Assembly (NCBI GenBank): GCA_002794775.1
Contig: NBAY01000045.1
Location: 124,001 to 188,000, forward strand
Source of the DNA: Porodaedalea pini
Lineage: Eukaryota > Basidiomycota > Agaricomycetes > Hymenochaetales > Hymenochaetaceae
DNA: 64,000 bases
Reading direction: 5' to 3'
Shown piece by piece: positions 1 to 12,336 of this stretch. The notes beneath the pieces were generated by a model. That model was not told where the DNA came from. It ran no database searches and worked only from the letters and a program-made list of their open reading frames with translations. Every line of letters begins with the position of its first letter. Positions within the stretch are counted from its first letter, which is position 1. Position numbers and translations under genes: made by a program.

Positions 1-208
1 TTACTTACGGTCAGGTTCATTGCTGCTGTCGAGTCAGCAACAGTTGTTACACGATTTTCTCATCTGCCTGCAAGATTGATTTGTCAAAACAATTGCTCAT
101 CGAGTCATCGCATCGTCGCTTCCGAACATTCGAAGCAAGAGACCTATTGTACATGCGACATATCCCATTCTTACTTGCAGACTCTCAGCCTGTATCGCCG
201 TTCGTTGA

Positions 209-1116
209 ACCCAGCTTCTCGATATCATCTATCCTAATCCTGACAAACTATTATCACTAGATGCATTACCTTTCCTCAAGCTAGACAATGGACATTTGGA
301 AGACCTACCCGATGAACTCCTTGGCCGTATTTGCGGCACGTACGTGTGTCGCAATCGAGAATTCGCGAGCAGCTCGGAAACCCATAATGATGACTACGCA
401 AGCTTGAACCCTCCTCTGTGTATGCTGTTTGAGATGCGTACACCTCCACCGACAACGCACCTCGCCCTTCGTCTTGTCTCCTGACGCTTCTTCCGCATCG
501 CTACTCCGTACGCCTGGGAGATCCTCGACGCCTTCCTTCGCAAGAGTGAGGCTCCGGGTGAAGGCATCTGTGGAAGAAACGGACTGGCATTCCTTCATTT
601 TGTCTCTAATAGTCCGGAGATAGCTCGCCACGTTAATAGTGTACGGTGGAGAGTCATATGTACCAATACAAGGACACTCATGACCACACACCGAATTTCG
701 TGTGGTGGGATATGCGAGAGTCTCAAATAGAGGCATTCCTACGTTCACTACCGAATCTGGCTGCATTCCATATCCGAGTGCAGCTCGAATGCATTGTAAC
801 GTCTGATGCGCTGCGCACTGTCCTGATGCAGAAATATCTCAACCTGTTCAGCTACAATTGTACGCAAGCATTCAACACACAACTCGACAACCTTGACTTA
901 TCGCACTTTGAAGCTTTCGCTGCGAATCATTTTGACCATTCGCGCAGTTTCCTCTGGCAGCCGAGCCTGAAGCTGAAGCATCTCTTGCTACGAGGAGATT
1001 TCACGTGGCCGCCATTCAGCTCTCTCAAGTCTTCGTTACATTCAACAAGCCTCTCGTGGTTCGGACGCTGGAGGAACTGTCGGTGTCTGGTGTGTTGCAA
1101 GACATCATACCGTTAG
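209..1116 (+). pseudogene. F-box protein pseudogene
   Basis: Decayed F-box gene of the large basidiomycete family of substrate receptors for SCF ubiquitin ligases. The frame opens after a stop at 206-208. It shows an F-box core (LPDELLGRI) near 300-330 and has no in-frame ATG upstream of it. The frame runs to a TGA at 482-484, just after LALRLVS. The reading continues directly past that stop with RFFRIATPYAWEIL, which is typical of this family, so the stop looks like a CGA to TGA change. A further frame change near 710 is needed to reach the leucine-rich part (SLPNLAAFHIRV, LKLKHLLLRGDF) that ends at 1116. With no start, a stop and a frameshift it cannot encode a full protein. F-box assignment is fairly sure; no specific orthologue is claimed. 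Confidence 0.6.
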
Positions 1117-1980
1117 GCAAGAAATTCCAGGATTATAACTGCAGAGCAATTTTCAGTATGTCATGCAGTCAATTTTCCTTGTAACCAATTAATCCCTCAT
1201 AATTCAAGACAAATTTTCCTCTTTATCTCTTGGGTGCAGCCTTCTCCGACGGTTGAGCGATTTTGGTCTGTCCTCCAGCGTTCTTTGTATCGACAGACAC
1301 CACAAAGTCTTGATTCTACTGGTAGAAGAAAATGTCAGCTCTACGCAGCCGAGTCGCCGCCCGCTGAGCCTCTAGCTCTCATCTACGAATGTCACTAAGC
1401 CCTTGGGAGCCTGAGCCTCTGAGTTACAACTGATGCCATTGTCCCGGTTGTATATAAGTGTGGACATATCAAAGGCCTCTGAGATCTCACGGGGAGTCAG
1501 CCATCCCTTTGCTAGTGACATGTATGTTTCCTTTCGCCTTTCATCCTACCGAATTCATTCATCTCTCACCCTTTTCATTAGCGTTCCTCTTTGTATATCG
1601 GGATCCCAAAGAGACGACAACAGGATCTCACTGTTTGAGGTAAATATCTCACTCGTGCTCTCGACTCGAACAATGCTGGCTGTGCAGAAGCGAGTCATAG
1701 TGGCAACACATGAATTGCCTACCTACGGAGACCCTCCGTGAAATCTTTTTGCAGAGTATACAAGTCAAGGATGCTCGACCTTCCCCTACCCACGCCCCGC
1801 TCAACATCTCGCATGTCTGTCGGCCATGATGCGAAAATGCTATCTCCTTTGGAGCACTATGGTCCTACCTGTCCATCACGTATCATGGGCTTGGACATGA
1901 AATAATCATAGACGTCTTGAGTACGTGGCTAGCAAGGTCAAATTCCTCGCCATTGAACTACAAGATCTGATGCAAACTCG
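1117..1980. other. Degraded sequence, no supported gene
   Basis: Only short open frames without recognisable domains. It lies between two F-box-like remnants and probably represents the rest of the same decayed locus, but nothing specific can be read. Confidence 0.4.
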
Positions 1981-2217
1981 ATGATGAAAAAGGGGCCGAA
2001 CAGAGGGCACAACTTACTGCCAAGACCATCATTCGTAAGATGTTCTCACAGCAGGGACAGCTGGCAAAAGGTCACCTTTGACTGGAATGGCCTGAGACTC
2101 CCATCAGATTTTCCGGGCATTAGCGCTCTAGACATGCCGTTGCTTACCCATTTCAAGTGGAGTGCCCTTACAGCCATTTTCATAAGTCCTGCGACACGTG
2201 CATGTCACGTGATATGA
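1981..2217 (+). pseudogene. Possible F-box/LRR remnant
   Basis: A 78-codon frame with a stretch resembling the leucine-rich tail of agaricomycete F-box proteins (WQKVTFDWNGLRLP and MPLLTHFKWS). It may be the 3' part of the pseudogene at 209-1116 or a separate copy. There is no F-box motif and no flanking domain. It ends immediately before the hairpin at 2221. The call rests on weak pattern similarity. Confidence 0.25.
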
Positions 2218-2220
2218 GCC

Positions 2221-2973
2221 GCGGCTGAGCCAATATGTTGAAAAATTAGAATAAATGTCTATTTTCTCTGTAAATTCTGTGCAGTACCTGCCCATTAAGT
2301 ACTCAAAAAAAAGGCATGGTTCTCAGGAGCAGAAATATGTAAAATAGAGAGCAATATGTTGACTGTGTATGTGGGTGGAGATCAAACAAGTGCAGCCAGT
2401 CTGTTTTCTCATACATTTCCACCAAGATTCAAAAATTATGGCTCCCCTACATCTACCTATAAAATTCTTTCCTATGCCTGTAAATTAAGTATATGACTAT
2501 ACCAACAGCTCCTGCAAGTTTGAAGCCAATCCATTCAGTGTTTGTAGTGCAGCAGCAAGGTTTGTGTTCCACTTTGAGCTCCTTCCACCCTCCTTTTCTC
2601 ACAACAGCACAGACAAGAGTGGAACACAAACCTTGCTGCTGCACCACAAACACTGAGTGGATTGGCTTCAAACTTGCAGGAGCTGTTGGTATAGTCATAT
2701 ACTTAATTTACAGGCATAGGAAAGAATTTTATAGGTAGATGTAGGGGAGCCATAATTTTTGAATCTTGGTGGAAATGTATGAGAAAACAGACTGGCTGCA
2801 CTTGTTTGATCTCCACCCACATACACAGTCAACATATTGCTCTCTATTTTACATATTTCTGCTCCTGAGAACCATGCCTTTTTTTTTTTGAGTACTTAAT
2901 GGGCAGGTACTGCACAGAATTTACAGAGAAAATAGACATTTATTCTAATTTTTCAACATGTTGGCTCAGCCGC
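2221..2973. repeat. 0.75-kb near-perfect inverted repeat (foldback/MITE-like)
   Basis: The left arm (2221-2573) and right arm (2618-2973) are reverse complements with few differences, around a 44-bp loop. One difference is a mismatch in the arm ends (CAATATGTTG versus CAACATGTTG). Another is the length of an A/T run: 8 As near 2306, longer in the T run near 2880. The outer ends read GCGGCTGAGCC and GGCTCAGCCGC. The same short peptide is readable outward in both arms, which is a by-product of the symmetry and not a gene. No target duplication was found; the right end touches the LTR that begins at 2974. Confidence 0.85.
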
Positions 2974-3907
2974 TGTAGATCCCGACTTAGGGGTGTCTGG
3001 GATCAGCGGTCCTTTTGGGGACGTGATCGCGTTGTTCTGGGAGGTTAGGGGTTGACTGCGGTGAGATCACTCGATGTACCGGTACGCGTCGGTACGCTTC
3101 GGTACGCACCGGTATGCGTCGATATCGAGAACTAAGGTCGGGAACTCCTGTCGGGTCTGTACTCGACTGGTACGGAGTCGGTACATGTGGGTAATCAACA
3201 CTGGTACAATGTGATCACAACGAGTGATGAGGTTCGAGTTACGGAGTAAGAGACAAGAGACGGTTTTGAGAGACGAGATGCTAAGATGGAGACAGAATGA
3301 CTATGGGTTTTATGAGGACTAAGACGGGTTGCACTCAAGTTACCCTATCTGAGGGAGAATCTGCAGTAGAACTGACTTGTCCTCTACCTACAACATGGGG
3401 TGCATATTTATACTAAGTCCAAAGATCTATCTACAGTTAATAATTTCCATATGGGCATAATGTGCATATCAGTTGAAACATAGAGACATCAAAAGGAAAA
3501 GTCATAGGTCCTAGAGGCGCGCATAGAGAGCATAGAAATCCGAAGAACATAGGAAAAACATAAATCATAATGAAGAAAAACATCCGCATCGCATCCGGCC
3601 ATACCGGTGCTCCACCAGAACTCAGATCGTCCAATCGGTATGTGGTCCCCGCCGTCGGACAGCAGTCCGGTATGCGTCTTGGCTGTATGCTCCATGTGAC
3701 CGCATCCCTAATTGTCCAGATAAGATCTCTGGTACATTCCGATATGCATTCAGAGGTCTCGGAACATGTTGCTGACACGATCGCAGGGTTCTGATTCGAA
3801 ACTGGACCGATCAGATTCAGTCTGGTACTGATTGGTACGCGTTGGAACCAGTTCTTGAGTGCTTCTGGAGTGATCAGTGGTGATGGGACGACCAGCATGG
3901 CTCTACA
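2974..3907 (-). repeat. Long terminal repeat of a Ty3/gypsy-type element (934 bp)
   Basis: The block starts TGTAGA and ends TCTACA, the short inverted termini expected of an LTR. On the minus strand a TATA-like TATAAATA lies near 3402-3410, followed by a pyrimidine-rich stretch, which suggests transcription towards lower coordinates. That would make it the 3' LTR of the minus-strand gypsy pol to its right. The sequence is unusually rich in GGTAC/GTACC pentamers, like everything up to about 10 kb. No second copy is present in the window, so the boundary rests on the termini alone. Confidence 0.6.
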
Positions 3908-4062
3908 TCTCCCGGGGCATTTAAATCATGACTGTCCCCAGTCATGCCTTCTCTTCTTCTGATATGCGCAAGAAGACCACGCTGATCACGCGTGTCGAGA
4001 CACGTGAGAGGGCATTGGAAAAGTGGTCGTACTGATGGGTTTTTCTCCTGCTTCTTCCAACC

Positions 4063-6241
4063 ATGTCATCTCCGCACCGCGACAGCAGCAGCAGCAACAA
4101 CCACAACACAGCGCCGCCTTGGCTGGCACGCAAGATACCCCGTGTACCGGGGTATGTCGACAACATCGACGCCGTCAAGCGGGAGAGGATCACGCGGGAT
4201 GCCTGCGAGATCAAGGAATGGCTGGTTGATATTGACCGGTACGTGTGACGCCGCCTCGGGCGGTACGTGAAACGGCGGGAGACATTACTGGCGGGGAGCC
4301 GGGGTCACGAGATTGGGGAATGGTGGAAGTGGGCCAAGTGGGCATACGGCACAAAGGTGAGTCCTCAAAACTCGATCATGCACGCGTACCGAGCTGACCG
4401 ACTCAAAATAGCGCACCCTGGAGAGCTACTACCAGCTCTACTGGGACTCCATGGTGCCAGTGCAGCACCACCCGATTGCGTCCGATCTGCAGACATACCT
4501 CCTGGTCGCATGGGTCTGGAAGGAGATGCGGTGGGCACTGGATGGGCTCGACAAGTCCACCGCCGACCGGCTCTATGGTCGGTATTTCGACGACCACCAG
4601 ACGGTTGACCTCACCAAGTACCGGGGTGAGGGATTCGTCGTACTGGTCGCAGACTGGCCGGACGACGTACCATACATCGGCAGAGAGCTTGAGCGCGTAC
4701 TCGTACCCGATGGGTACAAGTATAAGTTCGTCTACCCCATGGAGTGTGAGGCGCAACCGCGCTTCGTCGGGGTCCTGTTGGCTGTACCAGCAGTCGAGGT
4801 GTTCGTCGAACATCTTGAAACGCCTGGTGCACCCAAGGTCGAGGAGATCGAGAATGAGGAGGAGGAGTGTGCTGTCCCGCGTACCGATGGTACCGTGTCT
4901 GTGCAACAGCAACAGCAGACGGGTCCGCACAAAGTCGAGGCGAGCGCGATGCGCAAAGAGGAGTCCAGCGTACCCTGTACCGGTGACGCCCCATTGGCAC
5001 AACAGCAACAGCAGATGGGTGCCGACAAGTGGCAATGGCGTATGACCGTCGAGATCGTGTCTGACGACGAGGACGCAATGCGTACTGGACAATGCAAAGA
5101 GCCGCTGTGGCAACAGCAGCAGCAACAATCTGCGCTGAGCGTGGCGACAAGTGTCCCACCCCCAGCGAATGTGCCTGGGGGACTATTTTTTGAGATGGAG
5201 GTGGCTGCAGAGCACGAAGCCGAGCAGCAGGCACGAGACAAAGCCGGTCTCACTGCCATGTTAGCCGCTCAGGAAGAGGCTCAGAAGAAGGCGGAAGCGA
5301 CATGTCAGGTGCGTGAGTGCAGCCATTGGGAGAGTGGAGGAGGCACGCGTCGAGCATGTGAGCGAGGTCATGGGGGCCCTCACATGAATCAACGCCGGGA
5401 GCTGTGGGTCGAAGAGGAGGAGGAGCGTCTTGCCCCTGCGGAACCCGATCCCGTACCGATGGAGGCAGAGGGTGGTGGTGCATCATACCACCACGCAGAC
5501 AAAGGGTGTACTGACGGTATGTCAGGTCCCTCTGTCACCATGTTCGATGGGGTCGAACTGGTCAACCCGGTGACTGGTCATCTACAGTGGGCGGGACCGC
5601 TGCTGGTCCCTCTCGAGGTGGCATGCGCCAACTGTGCGTGTTGGGGGAGAACGTGCCAGGGGCAGCCCGGTAGGGCTTGCTTCCTCTGCACAGTTGTCTG
5701 GCGGATGGGGTGCTCGCTGGTGACCCAGGGACGCGCAAAGGAGGTCCGGAGTGGAAAGTCAGGTGGAAAGCAGAAACGCGCTGCCCGTGACGAGGGTGTA
5801 CCGCACACTGTGCCCAAGGCACCGCAGCAGCAGCAGCAGCAGCAACAGCAGCCGCAGCCGTCCACGTTGTCTGCGCCGCCTGCACCAATCATGGTGGACA
5901 CGCCATCCCCACCGCCTCACATACCGAGGCCCGCTGCCGCACACGTTCCACGGCAGCAGAAGCAGCAACAGAGGGGGCACGCTGCCTCGCTGCCCGTCAC
6001 TGGGCCAAGCAGGTTTGCCGGCGCCTACGAGGACCCGTGCGAGCTCGTCTCGGAGCACGACTCCAAGGACAAGTTCGACCACGTCATCGTGGAGCTTGTG
6101 CGCGATGTCCGCAAGCTCGAGCATAGCTTGCGTCGACTCACTGCGGAGGCGACTCATCAGGCGGCCGAAGCGGCCTCGATCCGTGCACGCCTTGTGGCGC
6201 TCGAGAAGGGGAAGTGGGGCGCTAGGGAGGAGGAGGACTAG
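4063..6241 (+). CDS. Gag-like / element-associated protein with polyQ tracts and a Cys cluster
   Basis: Inferred two-exon gene: exon 1 4063-4356 and exon 2 4412-6241, with a 55-bp GTGAGT...TAG intron. It encodes about 700 residues. The N-terminal half is ordered and Trp/Tyr-rich. The middle has repeated blocks ending in five or six Gln (near 4900, 5000 and 5110), followed by an acidic/coiled stretch. A Cys cluster at about 5620-5715 has spacing C-x2-C-x6-C-x6-C-x2-C-x7-C and resembles nucleic-acid-binding knuckles of agaricomycete element proteins. A further polyQ lies near 5830, and the C-terminal helix reads like a coiled coil. An in-frame TGA at 4246-4248 interrupts exon 1. The gene converges on the minus-strand pol and shares its GTAC-rich composition. 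It could be gag, an antisense auxiliary ORF of the element, or an unrelated gene. Confidence 0.5.
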
Positions 6242-6689
6242 TCAGTATGCGTCGGTATGCATCAGTACGACTTGGTCCTGTGGGAAGGAGAAAAAAGAAA
6301 AGAGAAAAAGAAAAAAAATAATAATAATACAATCATGGTAATTTATATGTATATATTTTTGAATTTGGATTTTTCTTTGTTTTCTTTAAGTTTTTGGTGT
6401 GATAAACAAAAGAACGAAAAGAAAAAGAAAAAGAAAAAGAAAAAGAAAGATTGTCCTTAAGTGTCCGTTTGTGATTTTACTAATGCACCATAAGGGAAAT
6501 TGAAGAAAGACCATATAATTAATAATTTGTGAAGCGAAGAAAGTGTTCTGTATGAAGGAAGTTAGACAGTTCCATGATTAAAACATAAATGGATCATAAT
6601 TGATTAAAAGATAATAAAATAAAGAGGCGTCGGTACGTGTTGGTACGTGTACCAATACCTTGGATGGCAAACATAATCAGAAATCGCGA
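6242..6689. other. A-rich intergenic tract with (AAAAAG)n repeat
   Basis: Low-complexity A-rich sequence between the convergent gag-like gene and pol. It includes an AAAAAG microsatellite at about 6413-6449 and GGTACG copies near 6628-6650. No gene is seen. Confidence 0.6.
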
Positions 6690-9600
6690 CTAGGTCTCAG
6701 AGCCATCATCTTCCACCAGATCTTCCTTCATCATGCTATGTTCATCATCATCCTGTCGAAGGATTTCATCAAGGGGAACAGAAATGTCAGATCGAGGAAA
6801 GTAAGGAATGAGACGAAAAGCTGCAACCCGAATCCGGGAAGCCGATCCATCGAGTTCCGAGATGATATATGCTCCGGAACGTGTCCTATGGACGACGACG
6901 TACAGTCCTAAGTACTGGGCCTTTGTCTTTTGGTCCAACTCCTTTTCGATCCGGGTGTTCCGTACAAGTACAAGTCGACCAGGCTGGAAATCGTAGTCCT
7001 TGATGACGTGCTTATGGACTTCGGTGAACTGTCAAGCGTACTTGTGTCAAGCATCTCGAACCAACTGCGCAATCCTATTGAGGTCCGCCGGACGCTTCTG
7101 TAACTGGCGCGCCTGGGTCGCTATCAGTTCCTCGGTACACATTGGGGAACCCAACAGCGGAGTAAGATAAGTGGCCTCAGCGAGATTGAATGGAAGTACC
7201 AGCTCGACTCCATGAACCATGTAGTATGGCGACATACCGGTCAATTTCTGGATTGTGATGCGCTTGGCCCAGAATACCAAGTAAGCGTGCTCATGCCACT
7301 TGGATGTGTTCCTGTCGGCTGCCTTGATTAAGGCTTCCTGGACATCGTAATGCCATCGTTCGATGATCCCATTGGCCTGAGAATTATACGCTGAGATCTT
7401 GATGTGCAAAATGTGGTACCACTCCCACAACCAATCAAGTGCCGTGATAAACGGAGTACCGTTGTCAGTAACAAGTTCGGGACATGTGCCGTACCGACAC
7501 AGCAATTCCTGAGAAATGAACTGCCTGATCATGTGACCAGTCTGCTTTCACAACAGTCGGAACTCTGGGTAACTGGACAAGGAGCACCGCGTGTGCACAA
7601 TGTAGTGAAAGCCTCCTGAAGTGGGCATGTACTTTGTGTTGATGTGGATCCAGGCGAACAACGTCAGTACGTCTGGTACCGATGGCGGTATCAACACTTT
7701 CATAGTCTGGCGCACCTGACAGATATGACACGTACGCACAAAGTATTTGACGTCTTCCAAAATCGACGGCCACCAGAACCGATCCAGCAATCGAGCGCGT
7801 ACCGAGTACACCCCCTTGTGTCTGAGATCGTTGTGAGCCTGCTGAATAAGCGTCCAGTGGTGTTCCGGTTCGACAACCAACTGGGGATGCTCTCATCAGG
7901 TCTTTCGCCAAAGCCGTCCTGCTTGCACAAAGAATCTGGAGGCGTACCGGACAAACGAGGGAAAGTGCTTCTCGTCAATCTCCAAGGGCTTCCTTCCGTG
8001 TTCGAGGAGGTACTGAACCAACTCTAATTGCCTATCTCGTGACTTTACCAAATCTGAGGCTGGGAACTGCTGCCCCTGAGGATCTGTGGCTGTACTGGAC
8101 CCCTCTTCGACATCGGTACTCAACACCGCCCCATACAAAAACGCATACGCCACATCGATCCACTCCTCATAATCGTCCTCCTCTTGTGGGTCTTCTGGTG
8201 CAGCTCGCCGTCTCGACAGTCCATCGGTACATGTGAATTCTGCAGCTGGTACGTGGCGAAGCTCGAAGTCAAAAAGGAGAATTCCTGCGATCCACCGGTT
8301 TATCGTCGTGTTCGGCTGTAGATCTGGATTGTTAATCATCCCTTTGATGTACGCTGCATCCATCTCGACCACCAGGAGCTTAACTCCATAAATAAACAAC
8401 CTCACCGCCCTCAATGCCCTAAACAACCTGAATAGCTCGATCTTCGGCTGGGAGTACGTCGCCTGTACCGAGTTCCAGATGATCGACCCAAACCGATTAA
8501 TCCTTCTCCTACCATCCGGGTGATCCTGACCTAACGTCCACCCTACTCCGATGATCGACGAATCCACTGCTAAGATAACCGCTCTGTCCGACCCATAGTC
8601 GATCGTGCACAGCGCCAGGCAGTCGATAATGGCGTCCTTCAACATGTCCATCGAATCCTGCTCTTCTGGTCCCCAATCAAATATATTGTTTTTACGCATG
8701 AGACGGGTCAACGGTCAAGCTCTCTTTGCAAAATCCTTAATAAATACCCTCAACACACCAACCGTACTGAGAAATCCCTTCACTTCCATCACCGTTCGAC
8801 ACGGGGGCCAATCCCGCACCTTCTGAACCTTCGAATCGTCCGGTTCGCATCCTCGGTATGTGAGTTTATTCCCCAAAAATATCGCCGAATCGGTACACGC
8901 CTGGAATTTCTTCCTGGAAAATGTACCACCCACTTTCCTCATCCTCTGCAGCACTCAGTTTACATTGCACAAGTGTTCGTAGACAAACCGGCGGATGCCC
9001 GGGTTCTCGGGAATCGTTTTGAACCCTCCATTGGTACGCTCGTACTGTGTAAAACCTCCTTGCATAATCACATCATCCGCGAACGGCTGCGCCACCTTAG
9101 GGATCTCGTCACTGAAAATAAATGTGATGTCTCCATGGAGAATCTGCAGCGAATTCGTGTATCCCATCGGTAACACCTTCAGTCGAAATGTACTGAGCGG
9201 GGTCTGGAACGTCATTAAGTCTCGGGACCGTTCGTCAAGCATCCGCTGGTCAAAAGCAACAGCGAGATCAAGTACCGTGTAACACACGCGCCTGCTGCAC
9301 GCATCTACTAGTGTCTCGATGTCCGGTGGTACGGTCGAATCTTGAATGGTCACTCCGTTCAGATCCTGCAAGTCGATAATGAACTGTAAGGACGCTCCGT
9401 CTTTCTTCACCACACAAAACCACCTCGAGCGGTATGACGAGTTTGATGGTTCGATAACTCCGGCGGCGATCTTCTCCCTGAGTATGTTTAGCATCTTTTC
9501 GAGTATCCCAGGGGGGATCGGTATGTTCTTCCGCACCCACGGTACATGCGCCACTGTCGGTATGTGTACCGGATTGAAATACGTCGGATCCAGGGTTCCT

Positions 9601-10085
9601 CTCTCCATCTCTGACCACGCAAATGCTCCTTCCTGCAACATGATCAGATTCACCACCAACTTCTTCTCTTCGTCCCACAGAAATCTGCTGGGATCCAAAT
9701 CCATCGCGTTCAGCCTTTCCTGCGTAAACTTTCCCGTCGGTACGAACAGTACCAGTTTTGTCGGCAACTTTGGCATGTCCGCCAATGGGTTGGGATGTCG
9801 CCTTTGAACTATACGAAACTCCTCCGGTAATACTCCCGGAACGGGACAGACCTTCTGCGCCACCCGCTTGTACGCCAAAACACTTCCTTCATCCTCTGCC
9901 AAATCCAACACCACTGAACCAAAAGTGTCCGAAGAAGCGTCCAAAGCAACGGTACAAGGAGATAAAAGAAATTTCAATCTCTGCAAATAAATAAATGGAG
10001 CTGGGGTATTCAAGGTAAAACTCGGGGAAACGTAACAGGAAATAGTCGAATCGGATTGATTTAAAACATTAGACAGACAACAGTG
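6690..10085 (-). pseudogene. pol: Ty3/gypsy pol pseudogene (RT-RNase H-integrase)
   Basis: Polyprotein remains of an agaricomycete Ty3/gypsy element, reading right to left. A linker and RT occupy about 10,050-8,960, with LDLAVAFD and the catalytic FADD motif. The RT thumb and RNase H lie at about 8,950-7,990, with DWPPC and WTLGQDHPDG. The integrase zinc-binding part and core lie at about 7,880-7,050, and a C-terminal domain at 6,690-7,010. The frame is broken near 8955, 8712, 7896, 7548 and 7047 by stops and shifts. In the integrase core the first catalytic Asp, in the motif IH-D-T, is Asn (codon at 7638-7640). The 5' part (gag, protease) is missing: around 10,080 the sequence switches to the 3' end of another gypsy element. 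The element is dead. Confidence 0.85.
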
Positions 10086-10542
10086 ATCTTGGTTGGTCGG
10101 GACGCCCAACCTTGAGGGGGGAGTAATGTTCGGACTCGAACTTTTCCCTTTCTTTCTATTTTCCCCTTCACCATTTCTTTTCCTTTTAATCGCTCCTTTT
10201 CATTATATTTACCCATCTTACACAATCATTCCCACACCGCCTTCATTCATCCCTTTCCGCTCATTTATGTAACATTAGATAATACAGTCTCACGGTTGCC
10301 GCTATAAGAGGTCTCAGGAATCGCATGAACTCCTTGTTCTGCTTTTCCTCTTACCTCCGTGACGACCTAGGTGAGACTCATCCCCCTTGTATTAGTTTAG
10401 ACTTGTATTAATCCTCTTACCTCCATGACGACCTAGCCTGAGTACAGCGTGTCCCAAGTCTTCGCTCGAGTACAGCACGTCCCAGATGACAGTCAGCTGA
10501 GGCCTGCCCAGTTCGAGTAGTCTCCCGGACTCCCACCTAACA
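10086..10542 (+). repeat. 3' end of a second Ty3/gypsy element: polypurine tract and LTR
   Basis: A short internal remnant (GACGCCCAACCTTGAGGGGGG) ends in a polypurine tract just before an LTR at 10127-10542, which starts TGTT and ends AACA (416 bp). It is homologous to the minus-strand LTR at 61138-61558, and the same internal motif precedes that copy. The LTR contains repeated blocks reading CCTCTTACCTCC-GTGACGACCTAG. Orientation is plus, opposite to the pol pseudogene it abuts, so the junction near 10,085 joins two different elements. Confidence 0.7.
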
Positions 10543-10559
10543 GGAAGACTCTACACCCA

Positions 10560-12336
10560 GGCACCCAGGGAAGACTCAATTTTGTTGCCATCCCAGAGAC
10601 AGAGAGGACCTGAAGAATTTGTTGTAAAGGAGTTCAGTCACAAAAACCACCTTAAGCCAAATGGATCCAACTTCTACGTGTGGAAGAAGATTCAGCAGGT
10701 CATCATGACAAGCCATAAGTGGATTGGACATATCCTTGGAACTATTCCACATCTGTCAAAAGACAAAGTTGAAGAATTGGAAACCTGGAAGAATGTCAAC
10801 AGTCTAGCAGTCAAACAATTAGCTTTGAACATGGACCATACTCTCTATGGTGAAATTGCAACTGATGGGAATACTGCTGCTGAGCTATGGAAGTTGATAG
10901 ATGCATGCTTTGGAAAACACTCTGTATTGGCCCAGACTACTGTGAAGGCCAGGCTGGACTCAAAGTGCATCTGCTCTGGGGAGTCTCTAAAGGATTACAT
11001 CATCGAGCTTCATCAGCTTCATTCTCAATACCTCAATACTGGAGAGGTTCTCTGGACTTCTGAGTGGCAAGCAATTATTCTGAATTCTCTCAAGGATCAC
11101 GAGCAATGGAAGCAACTCACACTTTATGGAGACACCATAAGTGATCTGGAAGAACTCATCTTGATGCTTGAACTGAGAGAGGCGAGAGGTTGCACTGCAT
11201 CAAAGAAACCTGAAGCTGCATTACAGTCTCAGACATGTGGACAATCAAGGTTTAATAGCAAAGGACACACCAAGTGAAGCTATCCAATGCCTCGAGGAGA
11301 TGGTGTGTTATGCCCTAACTGTAAATGGGGTATTCACACCATCCAGAACTGCTGGGCCCCAGGGGGAGGCATGGTACACTGATGCCCACCATATTACAGA
11401 GTACCTGAAGACATGTTAGACAAGGAGAGGGCAAATCTCTCAGCTCAAATACAAGCAATAGACAATCAATGTACTCGACAGACAGCCATTTCTACCTAGC
11501 CTCAAGCAACAATCAAGGAAATTCCTGATGACATGGAAACCCATGGCTGACAAAAGGCTCTCGTTGTCACCAATTTCAAAACCATTGAGGCTGGTAGCTG
11601 GTTACTTGACTCTGGAGTGTCGTGACACATGACCAATGACAGGTCATGTTTCGTGACCTACACAGATATCAGCATGATAGAAATTCAAACCATGAGGAGA
11701 AGCCACTTACTTCATGCTATCGGAAAGGGCTTGGTACTCATCCATTTCATGCATGGTGGGGCCTTGTTCAATATTCCAATGGATGGCATCCTGTATGTCC
11801 CAGAACTCACCCACAACCTTATATCATTGGCCAGACTCACCAGTCATGGGGTCAAGATTGTATTTGAAGAGGACAGCTGCATATCATCGAGAGATAGAAT
11901 CATGTTTGCTGAAGCATTCACTGTCGAGAATCAGTGGGTGATGAAAATGAAAGTCAAAAGAGAGAACGCACATATTGTCATGACACATAAAGACACAGTC
12001 AAACCTCTCATTATATGGCATCAGCGCTTGGCTCATCTTGGCAAACAATGAGTAATGGAACTTGAGCAATGGGGCATTGTGACAGGATTATTGATTCAAT
12101 GAGAGAAAGAAAGTACAAAGTGCGAGACATGTGTACTGTCCTTTGCTGGAGCTACCATCTCCCTAAAGTTCATTGATGAATTCTTGAACTTTGTATGGTG
12201 CCATGCAATCCAATCAAAAGATGCTGAAACTGTCCTTGTTCATTGGAAGGGTTTATGCTCAGAGTTCCATACACAACATTCTATCACTGTTAAAGCCGTC
12301 CACACCGATAATGGAACCAAATATGTGAACAACACA
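10560..12336 (+). pseudogene. Ty1/copia 5' half (gag, protease, start of integrase), decayed
   Basis: The plus strand encodes a copia-type gag (10582-11274, UBN2-like, about 230 residues). Then come a zinc knuckle of spacing C-x2-C-x4-H-x4-C near 11,305-11,350, a protease motif SWLLDSGVS near 11,605, a GAG-pre-integrase stretch to about 12,050, and integrase sequence ending at VHTDNGTKYV near 12,325. There are several stops: after DSGVS (TGA), in the knuckle-protease linker, and after the pre-integrase block. It stops abruptly at the hairpin MITE at 12337. Reverse transcriptase and RNase H are absent here. A different copia 3' half lies at 53.9-56.2 kb. Confidence 0.8.

Noticed and set aside
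2453..2738. Identical proteins on opposite strands within the hairpin
   Set aside because: They mirror each other because the DNA is palindromic; neither shows a domain or a regulatory context.
4403..5259. Minus-strand Leu- and Cys-rich frames opposite the gag-like gene
   Set aside because: They are complements of CAG/CAA glutamine tracts and have no independent support.
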